Shown here piece by piece: positions 22,926 through 32,383 of a stretch of 64,000 nt of DNA. This DNA comes from Gari tellinella (Eukaryota; Mollusca; Bivalvia; Cardiida; Psammobiidae). Position 1 is the stretch's first letter. Every line of letters begins with the position of its first letter. The translations under genes and the position numbers were made by a program. The stretch is taken from positions 26,442,479-26,506,478 of the forward strand of contig OV277861.1 of assembly GCA_922989275.2 (NCBI GenBank). The letters run 5' to 3'. The notes below the pieces were generated by a model that was given only the letters and a program-made list of their open reading frames with translations, was not told where the DNA came from and made no database searches.

Positions 22926-23196
22926 TCATTCTTCATTATATTCCTCCGTCAAAATGTCCACTAACATGTTACGTTGAGAAAAAACGGCACACGACAACGG
23001 TAAATTCCGATAATAAAAGAGCGTGCTGCCACTCCCAAAGTTGAAATGCACAGGTCCGCATCAAAACTCCCCCCTGCCAAGTCAATAAAAATGGTCTATA
23101 ACACTCTAGCAATGACAGTTTTGAATGTACATGTAGTTAGTTTTTCGACCTAAAAACGTATGTATAATTATACATGTATATACATGTATGAGTATA

Positions 23197-23432
23197 TTGG
23201 AGAAGGCGTTATTCTGTCAAAATAAATACGCTTACGCCAAAGCTTTTCTTTCAATTGCAAACAGGAGCCATACAAGATACCGGGTAACCCGGAGTTTGAT
23301 CTGATTCCAAACTCTTTTTCCAATGATTTGTAAGAAAATAAAGGACTGGAGATTTAATTTTTCTGCATTTTAGTGCACTGAGTTTGCGTATAGTTTGCGT
23401 TTGAACGGCAAATAATAAAGTTTTCTCCAATG
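23197..23432 (+). mobile_element. MITE M1, decayed
   Basis: Worn termini (TTGGAGAAGGCGTTATTCTG and AAGTTTTCTCCAATG) with the recognisable core 'gagccatacaagataccggg' and 'cgtttgaacggcaa'. Confidence 0.6.
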
Positions 23433-23584
23433 AATAAGTTTTTAGAGGAGACTGATTATTGTCGAATTTGGACCATTATACTTTGATGTATCCAAAAACG
23501 CTGAAAATGCCTTATTTCAGTTTTGGTTCCACTCAAATGTCTACAACTTTGAATAGATTTGTATTGGCAAATCATTATTGCTTC

Positions 23585-23820
23585 TATAACCCATTATTCC
23601 ATAAATACGCCCTTTACGCCTCCAATTGATTCGTCTACTGATATAAATAGTTCCAATTTATACTATTATGAATGTTCACCATAAGACTTATATTCTTTAA
23701 GATGGTAGCTTAAAGCAGGCTGTAAATAAAGCAGAAAGGCGCATTCTGTGTTATTTTAAACCTGTTTTAAGTATTCACATGTCTTTAAAACAAGAAAGAA
23801 ACAATGGAATAATGGGTTGA
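23585..23820. mobile_element. P2 palindromic MITE, decayed
   Basis: 'aacccattattccataaatacgc' at the left and 'aataatgggtt' at the right, with the palindrome TTAAAGCAGGCTGTAAATAA near 23,711. It lies just upstream of the amine oxidase first exon. Confidence 0.6.
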
Positions 23821-24017
23821 GTTCTAGCAAAATTGAAGTATTGGTGCAACACAAGGATAAAATTATAGGCTCAATAACTACAGGTGAGCGAATTCAGGGC
23901 CGGCATGACCCTATTAATATGGTTTGTATAATCCAGTTGTTAGGTTCATTTTTATTGTAGCTACAGTGTATCCTACATTGAAAGGGACAGTCGTACAGTC
24001 TCTGTTTCAAAGGAACG

Positions 24018-24099
24018 ATGCGTCTTGTGTACTTGGTATGGATACTAGGGACTTTAACAGGAACCTGTTTGGCTATGCCCAAGCCTAAGTTAACGAAAG
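24018..24099 (+). CDS. Secreted polyamine oxidase-like protein, exon 1 (signal peptide)
   Basis: The ATG at 24,018 has A at -3. It opens a frame reading MRLVYLVWILGTLTGTCLA and then MPKPKLTK: a short positive start, a hydrophobic core and a small-residue cleavage site (TCLA-M), a good signal peptide. The exon ends after one base of the next codon, at 24,099, before GTATAT. That phase-1 donor fits the phase-1 acceptor at 25,909/25,910: the joined codon is GAC (Asp28), followed by SKILILGAGMSG. The spliced protein is 481 residues, close to the usual size of plant and animal polyamine oxidases. The exon is too short for ordinary ORF calls. The junction is predicted from sequence and not shown by a transcript. 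Confidence 0.75.
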
Positions 24100-24207
24100 G
24101 TATATTCGAAATACATGAGAATTGTTTTATCTTTAATAGTTAAAATATAATTGACATTGCTCTATCTATTAAATCATCTTCTAGAATGTAAACTATCAGG
24201 AGAGAAA

Positions 24208-25340
24208 AATGTTTTATACGCTCGTTTTCAGACTGGACGTATTATGGTACGGCGATATCCGTCCGTCCCTCCTTCCCTTTTGGGGTTTCCACTTTTCTCA
24301 CACATGGTGCTGATATTTGGCATATTGTATTTTTTGATAAACCTCACTTTAATGTCGCGTATCAAGTCCATACTTAAATATTAGAACTTTGTCATTTTCC
24401 GCACCTTTTTGCACATATTTTTACATATTGAGCTGCTTTTTTGTACATGTCGAACTTCGATATCTCGAACTCGATTAAATCGAGCATACCCGTATTTCAA
24501 AGTTAAAACGTGGCTTAGCCACGTTTTAACTTTGAAATATGGATATGTTCGACTTAACCGAGCATGAAACAATTCAGTTCATGTCTCGAACTATCGGATA
24601 ATTCGAATTAACCGAGTTCGAGATAGCGAAGTTTGACATGTATATGAGATTGTTTTGATACTACATATCAAGTTTTCGTCAACTTTTAGTTAAGAATTCC
24701 ATGAGTTATGACCCATTTTAACTTACACCATTAGAAGTTTGTAGTTTTCCGCTCTTCTAACGCGCATTGTTCAATAGATCGAGCTGCATTTTTTTTAATA
24801 TTAGTTTGTTTTGATGATCTACATATCGAGTTTGCGTTTCTTAAATTTCGTCAATTTTTAACTTAAAATATTAGAAGTTCATTTTCCGCTCTTGTTTTGC
24901 AAATGCTTCAACACATTGTGCTGTAATTGTATATATGATGTTCTTTTGATTTACTTCATATCAAGTTTGCGTTTCGTCAAGTTTTTCATAAGTTTTGCTC
25001 CTCCCCCTTTTAACTTAAAATACTAGAAGTGTGTCGTTTTCCGAACCTTTTTGGACATGTTTTTACAAATTGAGCTGACATTTTGTATTTGATGCTCTTT
25101 CGATTATCGTTTTATATCAAGTTCGTGTTTCGATGAAACTGGTATAGTTTTCCATGAGTTAGATCTATGTCTCTTTTAACTTAGAATATAAAAAGATGTT
25201 GTTTTCCACACGTTCTTTCTGCACCCTTTCCACATATTGAGCTGAATTTGCAACTGTATACATGTATTGATTTTGCATTTCGTCAAAATTTGTCAAGTTT
25301 TCTATGAGCTGTGCTACCCTGAAGGGCGTATTATATGCTG
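24208..25340. mobile_element. Intronic dispersed repeat
   Basis: Between 'tatacgctcg..ggacgtattatggtacggcg' and 'gggcgtattatatgc', several degenerate units repeat 'atcaagtttgcgtttcgtcaa' and 'attttccgctctt'. It fills much of the amine oxidase intron and is itself interrupted by the palindromic MITE at 24,445. Non-coding. Confidence 0.5.
24445..24642 (-). mobile_element. Palindromic MITE P3
   Basis: Ends ATGTCGAACTTCGATATCTC / GAGATAGCGAAGTTTGACAT. The inner palindrome runs from CATACCCGTATTTCAAAGTT to its complement, with AACGTGGCTTAGCCACGTT at the centre. Copies are at 40,899 and 43,875. It is nested in the amine oxidase intron. Confidence 0.75.
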
Positions 25341-25357
25341 TTTGAAGTTGTAGTTTT

Positions 25358-25854
25358 TTAACCCATTACTCCGTAGATACGCTACTTAGGCCATGAATTG
25401 GTCCCTGAAGAAATCGATTTCATTTTATACAGTTTTGAATATATATCAGGAGAAATATATTTTCTACATCTTAACAGATGGTAGCTTATAGCAGACTGTA
25501 GTAAAGCATAATGCGCATTAAGGTGCAGTCTGTTTAGGTTTCAACCTGCTTTAGGTACAGTGGAGAATCTGTTATTCTTTCCCAATAAACGCGTTTACTC
25601 TAAAACTATTATTTGCAATGTAAACAGTTTGGAGCCAGATCAGACGCCGGGTAACCCGGCGTCTGATCAGGCTCAAAACTGTTTGCCACCAAATTAAATA
25701 AGAATTATCAAAATTGTCCAAAAGTTGTTCTTTTCTACGTTTTAGTGCTTTGCGTTTGCGTACGTTTGCGTTTAAACGGGAAAGAATAACAGATTCTCCA
25801 CTGTAGTTACCTATTTTTCAAAGCTAGTAAACAGTCTAGGGGGTAATGGGTTAA
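25358..25854. mobile_element. Full-length P2 MITE carrying a nested M1 MITE
   Basis: TTAACCCATTACTCCGTA at the left and GGGTAATGGGTTAA at the right. Removing the M1 copy and its TA duplication leaves 249 bases, equal to the copy at 44,776. The palindrome is at about 25,485-25,553. The element stops about 55 bases before the exon 2 acceptor. Confidence 0.75.
25558..25803 (+). mobile_element. MITE M1 nested in P2
   Basis: Intact termini CAGTGGAGAATCTG..CAGATTCTCCACTG with flanking TA, an intact central palindrome, and 246 bp length. Its position inside the P2 copy gives the relative age: P2 first, M1 later. Confidence 0.85.
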
Positions 25855-25909
25855 CCAATATGCTCAGTGAATTCGTATAAAGAATATGAAATATTGTTGT
25901 CTTTTACAG

Positions 25910-27273
25910 ACTCCAAAATCTTAATCCTTGGTGCTGGTATGTCGGGAATCAGTGCAGCTAAAACACTAGATGAAGCCGGGTACCAAAATATTGTGATAAT
26001 CGAAGGAAGCTCTGCGGTCGGTGGTCGAATGAGGTCTACCCAATTATCGGACACCACAGTAGAACTGGGAGCCCACTGGTTATATGGCAAGGGGACCAAT
26101 CCTATGTATGAACTTCTCGTCGATAATGCTATATCAATCGCGGACGACTATCCAGATACATACACTGTGCGCGACACATCCGGAAATGACGTCACACGAA
26201 CATGGAATAAAGCCACACGAATATTTGAAGCCGCAATGGAAGCCGTTGATTCCGACGGAAAGGATGCCGTTAGGAAAAAGCTGCCTGACTTTTCACTAAG
26301 GTCAAGACTACGTTATCATGGTTGGAAGCCAAACACTACAGTGGAAGATGTAGTCGAGGTTGCGTATATAGATTGGGAGGTTGCTAGTGCTCCGGATACT
26401 ACGTCGGGCAAATTTTTATCCCTCTGGGGGCCATATGAAGCATTTGAAAGCGATGAGTTATTGCCAGTGAATGATCCACGTGGGTATAAACACCTTGTGG
26501 AAATCCTTGCTGAACCATTCACTTCATCAAACCAAATTGAGTTCAACGAAATTGTAAAGCAAATTAATCAGACTACAGATGGAGTAGAAGTACTTACGGA
26601 CAGCGGTACACGTTACCAGGGAGATTACGTTATTGTAACGTTCAGTTTGGGCGTTCTCCAGAGTAGGGATGTGGTATTTTCTCCAGCATTACCATCGGGT
26701 CAGCAGTTAGCTATAGATAAGATGGAACTAGCATTGATGACATTGATATATCTTCAGTTTCAAACGATGTTCTGGGATGACACGGGAAACATTTTATGTG
26801 CATCCGAACAGCGGGGAAAATATAGTACATGGGTAAATATGAACTATGTACGTCCTGGATGTAACATTCTTCAGGTTTCGGTATGGGGAGAGGAGTCAAG
26901 GCGTGTCGAACGTCTGGAAAGCAATGTAGTCGTTGAAGAACTGTTACAATATCTTAGCACCATGTATCCTGATCGTGAAATTCCAAAACCTATCAACTAC
27001 ACAATGTCAAAATGGACGTATGACCCCCTGTTCCACGGGGCTTACTCTTACTGGCCAACGGGCTTCACGGAAATGGACTTGGCAGATTTGATGGCGCCAT
27101 TTGGAAGGGTGTATTTCGCCGGTGAACACCTTGACATGCAGTACGGTTTTGTACACGGGGCTTACTATTCCGGCATAAAGACTGCAAATGACCTGATTCA
27201 GTGCATAGAAAATTCCGAGCCTTGTCTGCAAGATAAGCAGGTGGCTTCAGACATACTGCACCTAGGGAAATAA
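25910..27273 (+). CDS. Secreted polyamine oxidase-like flavoprotein, exon 2
   Basis: The acceptor is TTTTACAG at 25,902-25,909. An upstream GTG at 25,867 is open but intronic. Residues (spliced numbering): Rossmann GAGMSG 35-40; IIEGSSAVGGRM, the FAD ribose-binding region; ELGAHWLYG around 86; C-terminal RVYFAGEH with FAGE at 430-433, then GFVHGAYYSGIKTA, which closes the FAD site. The sequence VWGEESRRVERLES and FHGAYSYWPTG are most like plant-type polyamine oxidases. Three N-glycosylation sequons (NTT, NQT, NYT) suit a secretory protein. Oddities: the lysine conserved in this superfamily (K300 in maize enzyme) aligns with Leu306 in LALMTLIYLQF, and the position of maize E62/animal His aligns with Tyr86. 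It probably oxidises amines with FAD or has lost activity; the substrate is unknown. Confidence 0.88.
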
Positions 27274-27319
27274 GAACACGTTTTTGGTGGAATTTAAATT
27301 AATGTGTGTCTTATCACAT

Positions 27320-27438
27320 GTGCTTGTATTGTATGTTTGTTTCCCCTGTGTATGTAGATCTAGATCGTTTAAAAATTTATTTTTTTTAAACGATCTAGAT
27401 CTACATACACAGGGGAAACAAACATACAATGTAAGCAC
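27320..27438. repeat. Near-perfect hairpin downstream of the amine oxidase
   Basis: Arms 27,320-27,375 and 27,383-27,438 match at 54 of 56 positions around a 7-base T-rich loop. The arm includes 'ttcccctgtgtatgtagatc'. It begins 47 bases after the stop codon and would lie in the 3' UTR if transcription runs to the AATAAA at 27,503. Confidence 0.85.
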
Positions 27439-27476
27439 CTGTGTGCCTTATGCCCTCCAATTAATCAACTTTGTTA

Positions 27477-27722
27477 CAGTGGAGAATCTGTTATTCTTTC
27501 CCAATAAACGCGTTTACGCTAAAACTATTATTTCTATTGCAAACAGTTTGGAGCCAGATCAATCGCCGGGTAACCCGGCGTCTGATCAGGCTCAAAACTG
27601 TTTGCCACCAAGATAAGCATAAATTTTCAGAATTGTCAAAAAGTTGTACTTTTCTACGTTTTAGTGCTTTGCGTTTGCGTACGTTTGCGTTTAAACGGGA
27701 AAGAATAACAGATTCTCCACTG
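27477..27722 (+). mobile_element. MITE M1 downstream of the amine oxidase
   Basis: Intact CAGTGGAGAATCTG..CAGATTCTCCACTG termini with TA flanks. It carries AATAAA at 27,503-27,508, the first such hexamer after the stop codon at 27,273. Confidence 0.85.
27503..27508 (+). promoter_or_regulatory. Possible polyadenylation signal supplied by a MITE
   Basis: AATAAA inside 'cccaataaacgcg' of the M1 copy. I see no AATAAA between the amine oxidase stop and this point. Use is inferred; no transcript evidence is available. Confidence 0.35.
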
Positions 27723-27781
27723 TACATTGTACACACAATTTAAAGCATTTATTGAAGATTTGACGATAATTTCATACAATA

Positions 27782-28026
27782 CAGTAGAGAATATATATTT
27801 CTTTCTTTATAAACGCGTTTACGCTAAAAATATTTTCCATTGCAACCAGTTTGGAGCCAGATCAGACGCCTGGTAACCACGTGTCTGATCAAGCTCCAGA
27901 CTGTTTGCCACTCAGATTAAAATTAATATTCAAAATTGCCATAAAGTTGTAATTTTCTAGATATTAATGAAATGCGTTTGCGTTTGGTTTGCGTTTAAAC
28001 GGGGCAGAATAACGTGTTCTCCACTG
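27782..28026 (+). mobile_element. MITE M1, diverged
   Basis: Termini CAGTAGAGAATATATATTTC and GTGTTCTCCACTG with TA flanks. The palindrome centre has changed (CGCCTGGTAACCACGTGTC). Confidence 0.75.
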
Positions 28027-28086
28027 TATAACCATCATGCACTGCTATGCAGGTGAGGGGATAAGAGATATTCTCACACGATAATA

Positions 28087-28115
28087 CAGTGGAGAAAACG
28101 TTATTCAATTCTCTT
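28087..28115 (+). mobile_element. MITE M1 terminal fragment
   Basis: Only CAGTGGAGAAAACGTTATTC remains, followed by unrelated sequence. Confidence 0.55.
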
Positions 28116-28194
28116 TTGTTCAAATTTTGACCCCTATTCCCGCCGATACATGACAGAAATCCTTTCTCTTTATAGTTTACTTTCAGTGATATAA

Positions 28195-28390
28195 AGAAGA
28201 TAGTTATTTAAAGCAGGTTGAATGTAGAGTAGAATGCTTCTTTAGGAGCATTTTGTTTTACCTTTAGCCTGCTTTTGACTACCATCTGTTAGGATATAGG
28301 AAATATTTCTTGTTGAGAATATATATGACTCTATAAAGTGGAAAGATCTTTGTAAATGAATAAAGTAAATGCCTAAAAAACGTCTTTAGA
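28195..28390. mobile_element. P2 MITE, partial
   Basis: TTAAAGCAGGTTGAATGTAG..TTTAGCCTGCTTTTGA, then 'ctgttaggatatagg' and 'agtaaatgcctaaaaa' as in longer copies. Outer ends are missing. Confidence 0.5.
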
Positions 28391-29052
28391 GTTTTAAAGT
28401 TATTTTCAAATAATTTTAATAGGAAACGATTAGCACTGAAAACATTCGTTTTAAGGTGTATGCTATATAAAATCATGTAATAATAGTGTCTCATAGGTCG
28501 ACTATGGTACTGTAACTGAATACTTAAACTGGTATATGTGACACTTTAGAAATAAGAAAAGTTAAAAATTGTTGTAAACGAATGCATTGTATGATATTCT
28601 AACATGACAAGTGAATTCGTCAAAGACATAAACAAAGAACAAATTTACTCGATATATCAGTACAATAAGCAATGATCGGAAACTGGTAAACAACGATGTG
28701 AAAATAGTCCGGTTACAATGGCTGTTTATGTGTCCACCCTACGACAAATCCTATTTTAAGAATGCTTGATTGAAATAAATACATGCAAATTTTAGTAGTT
28801 GAAATATTTAGGTGATAAACAGTTTATTCAATGTATTTAGATGTTAAACTTGTTTAAAGCGGGGGTTTAAAATAAAACTTCAAAAACGTTTTAAGATATG
28901 ATGCTTTTTATAATGGGTAAAATGGAACAGACATAGAAAGGGAGTCCTAAAAAATAGTCAAACGCGATTATTTCCCTTTAATACTGAAAACCTAACAGTG
29001 TAGACCCAATTAAATCCTTATTTGTAATGATAGAATCGAAGTAGTCTTCTTC
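28391..29052. other. Intergenic sequence
   Basis: AT-rich with no recognised feature. Confidence 0.4.
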
Positions 29053-29135
29053 CATGGTTATTATGACCTCGTGGTTAATTTGCTACGCGTCAGAGCTCCA
29101 AATCGTGGTATATGAGGCCATAGCAAACCATGGAG
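29053..29135. repeat. Imperfect palindrome with CCATGG arms
   Basis: TTCCATGGTTATTATGACCTC at the left pairs loosely with 'gaggccatagcaaaccatgga' at the right. It shares 'cagagctccaa' with the element ending at 11,153. Confidence 0.5.
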
Positions 29136-29158
29136 CGAAGATTATTTCTTAAATATTA

Positions 29159-29401
29159 CAGTGGAGAATCTGTTATTCTTTCCCGTTTAAACGCAAATGT
29201 ACGCAAACGCAAAGCACTAAAACGTAGAAAATAACAGCTTTTGGACAATTCTGATATTTTATGTTTATCTTGGTGGCAAACAGTTTGGAGCCTGATCAGA
29301 CGCCGAGTTACCCGGCGTCTGATCTGGCTCCAAACTGTTTGTATTGGAAATAATAGTTTTAGCGTAAACGCGTTTATTGGGAAAGAACACATTCTCCACT
29401 G
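29159..29401 (-). mobile_element. MITE M1
   Basis: CAGTGGAGAATCTG..CACATTCTCCACTG, TA-flanked, reverse orientation, intact central palindrome. Confidence 0.85.
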
Positions 29402-29439
29402 TAAGCATACCAACAATGTCTTTAGGCTGCCTTATCCCT

Positions 29440-29525
29440 TCATTCCATAGCCTATTTAGTATTGAAGATAAGTGACCCATTAAAGCATGAAACTCAGGCA
29501 ATCTGCTTCATTTTCAACCTGCTTT
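29440..29525. repeat. P2 MITE fragment
   Basis: 'ccatagcctatttagtattgaagataagtgacc' then AAAGCATGAAACTCAGGCAA..TTTCAACCTGCTTTAA. It abuts the segmental duplication. Confidence 0.5.
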
Positions 29526-30442
29526 AAAGCCGCATTGTGTTTTTGGGAAACCTGCATAAAACGGTTGTTTGGGATCCCATTAGAACTACATGGGACGTGA
29601 TTCTTTCATAAAAAGCGGCTTTATCTAAGAAATTCGCTTTTAGATTTTTATTTATAATTTTTTGGTGCTAGCACAATTTAAAGAGCCTCCTTGTGAATGG
29701 AAAGAATGACAACTCTGTAAATACAGGGCTCCAGATAACGGAAGTATTTCGATTACTAAACTCTTTATTTCTGCTTTTAAACCCAATGGTGTAATACTCA
29801 TTAGAATCGTCTCGAAGAGACGGTTTAATCAGTAGTAACACCGTCGCATTCGGTGCTAAAATGAGTGAGAACATGTTGGATTTGTTCAGTTTATTCCTCT
29901 TATCTGGAGCCGGATGAAATGAAGAATTTAACCCTTATTCTGCTGCTAAGACATCTGCTTTGACATTGTCGTGTGCAATATTTGTTCAGTTTAGATTTAT
30001 GCATATTTTTTATTAAACAAACCTTAAGACGAGTGTCAAACAGTTTTGATCCAGATGAGACGCCGCGTTACGCGGTGTCTGTTTTAGAGTCAAACAGTTG
30101 CGACCAGAAGGCACAGGATTAAACTATGAGATAAGGTCCCCGCGTGTAAATAATTAATCACGGTGGTAAGCGTGTACAATCCAAGTTTCCAAGTTTCCAA
30201 GTTTTATTGATAACAAACGCAAAGTCCCGTATAACGGGATACATTAGCAATTAATTACATCAACATTTCATATAAGCAAGACATATACACACAAATGACA
30301 TGAGACAAAACGGAAAACGGCTACATAGAAAGTGGATTAAATAAATAGTCGATTGAGTTGAGGAATGAGCTGTCATTCAATCAATTGGTTAATCAATCGG
30401 TCATTAAATTAAGGGTAAGTGAACTGCTCTCTGTCACTATCT

Positions 30443-30492
30443 CTCTCTTCTCTGTCACTCTCTCTCTCTACCTATCTCTCTATATATCTATC
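30443..30492. repeat. TC-rich low-complexity tract
   Basis: Runs of 'tctctctc' interrupted by 'ctacctatc' and 'tatatatc'. Confidence 0.7.
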
Positions 30493-30941
30493 ACTCTCTG
30501 CGAGTAATTTTATCGTATGTAACAAGTTATAATTGCAGTGACATACTTCCGTAAACCTCTGCATGCTGCTAGCACGATGATGATACCTGTTGCAAACAGT
30601 TCCAATCCAGTTGAGACTCCGAGTAATTCGAAGTCTGATATAGATTAAAACCGTTTGGCAACCAGATGTGAACACACTGGCTCTGAAAATGTTTTCAGAC
30701 TATACAATTTGTTGGTGGCATTTAGGCTGCAGAGGATTAAGGTTGGATGCACAAAAACACAAAATTACAAAATTACATGTAAGGTACATACTCCTTTTTG
30801 AAGGCCTAAACAGTAAAAGAAATCGAAAGTTTGTCTAGGCGAGCATAGAGTACATATTACCTAAGTCAATATCAGTAATATATCGTACATATCAATAATA
30901 CACGTATGCTACAGCACACAGTAATGGATGTTGGGAGTCTT

Positions 30942-32363
30942 CTAAAACCTGTTATTATCTTTAAAATGTTGCATAATTTTGTGACAAAATGCAGCCAAGT
31001 TTTTTAATGTTGAGTAGTCGCTCGAATTCGCTAAAGTAACACATTTCAACATGCTTGGTCGTTGCCGTATAGAATATTCAATATGTTTTTCCCTGAGGGT
31101 AAGAAATAAGTCACATTCAAAAAGGTAATGGAACTCGTCGCCTAGGACGTTACAATGAGTACACTTACGTTCGGTAGCAGGAATATTCCGCCAACGTCCT
31201 GTTTCAATAGGTAAGCGATGGTTTCTGGTTAAAAATTTTAATATACTTTTACAAAGGTAAGTTGGCATTTTATCAATATAGTTACTACGGTTAAAAACTA
31301 ATTTCACATGTTTATACAAATTTGTCTCAGATGTTCTATTTAAGTCTGAGTGCCACGATTGTATAAAAATGTCTTTAAGTTTTTGAAATGTTGCCTGTAT
31401 GAGCCATCTGCTATTATTAAAACTCTGACCATACCAGATTCCAGAGAAACCTAAAGTACAGAGGTAATGTTTTAGATTATCTATCCATTGTGATTTAATT
31501 TTATTCTTTAAATGAAGTTCGTATACCATTCTGTACATTTTTGAGGCTAACTTCGTAGTTTGGTCACTGTTAATGTTTTCAATAAGTCTGGTCCAGTAAG
31601 CTATTACTCTATTTTTTATATTTAGAGCGAGTGGGGTTATTCCTATTTCACCATAAATCATGTAGGACGGTGTTGATTTTTTAAGATTAAAAATGTACTT
31701 ATAAAATTTAAGTTGCACCTTTTCTAATGCGTCAAAATTCCCATATCCCCAAATTTCGCTCCCGTACAGTAATATTGGTTTAATCGTTTTTTCAAAGAGT
31801 TCAATTTGTAGATCATATGGTAAAGCTAGTAACTTAATTTTCTTTAATAAGGCAAACATGGCTTTGTTTGCTTGGTCAGCGATATATGATTTTGTTTTGT
31901 AAAAACTACCAGATTTTGTAAATAATAATCCCAAGTATTTATATTCATTGACGAATTCAAGTTTATGTTCTCCCAGTGTAAACTGTGTTTTTAGATTTAA
32001 TCGTCCTTTACTAAAAACAAGAACTTTAGTTTTACTAAAATTAATGCTTAGTTTCCATAAGTCACAATAGTTTTTAAAATTGTTTAAAGCAAGTTGGAGA
32101 TCATTTTCATTATCACTGAATATAATTGTATCATCTGCGTATAGTAAGATAAGAAGTTTAAGATACATATACGAGCCTTCAATCAATGTGTTTTTATTTA
32201 CTCCATGGACATTATTATCTAAAAGATATTGCTCTAGATCGTTTAAAAATATTGAAAAGAGGAAAGGAGATAAATTTTCACCTTGTCTTACCCCGACATT
32301 ACATTCAAACAATGGTGAACAATTATCAGGAGTTATAACTTTTGATTTAATGTTATTGTACAA
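30942..32363 (-). pseudogene. LINE reverse transcriptase, N-terminally truncated
   Basis: An uninterrupted frame of about 473 codons, but without an ATG of its own (the first codon is TTG). It begins inside the RT domain: GVRQGENLSPFLFSIFLNDL is the conserved region before the catalytic LLYADDTIIFS at about residues 70-80. It continues with LSINFSKTKVLVFSKG, EYKYLGLLFTKSG and the thumb-like IKPILLYGSEIWG. The C-terminus has CTHCNVLGDEFHYLFEC, a Cys/His motif common in the tails of several LINE clades. The 5' endonuclease and RT start are missing, typical of target-primed insertion. The open frame suggests a fairly recent insertion. Clade is not resolved. Confidence 0.85.
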
Positions 32364-32383
32364 TACGGGGGATCTTGCTGAAA

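Larger units (their letters stand above)
30173..32364 (-). mobile_element. 5'-truncated LINE insertion
   Basis: It interrupts segmental copy A. The 3' tail on the minus strand is at the left: repeated 'ccaagtttccaagttttatt' at 30,181 on the plus strand gives tail repeats of TTGGAAAC type. TGTACAAT occurs at 30,173-30,180 and 32,357-32,364 and may be the target duplication, though the right copy overlaps open reading frame. It lacks the endonuclease and RT fingers. Confidence 0.65.

Noticed and set aside
25867..25909. GTG start for the amine oxidase exon 2 frame
   Set aside because: GTG is not a usual eukaryotic start, and the stretch ends in a polypyrimidine tract and CAG acceptor. A matching phase-1 signal-peptide exon lies upstream.
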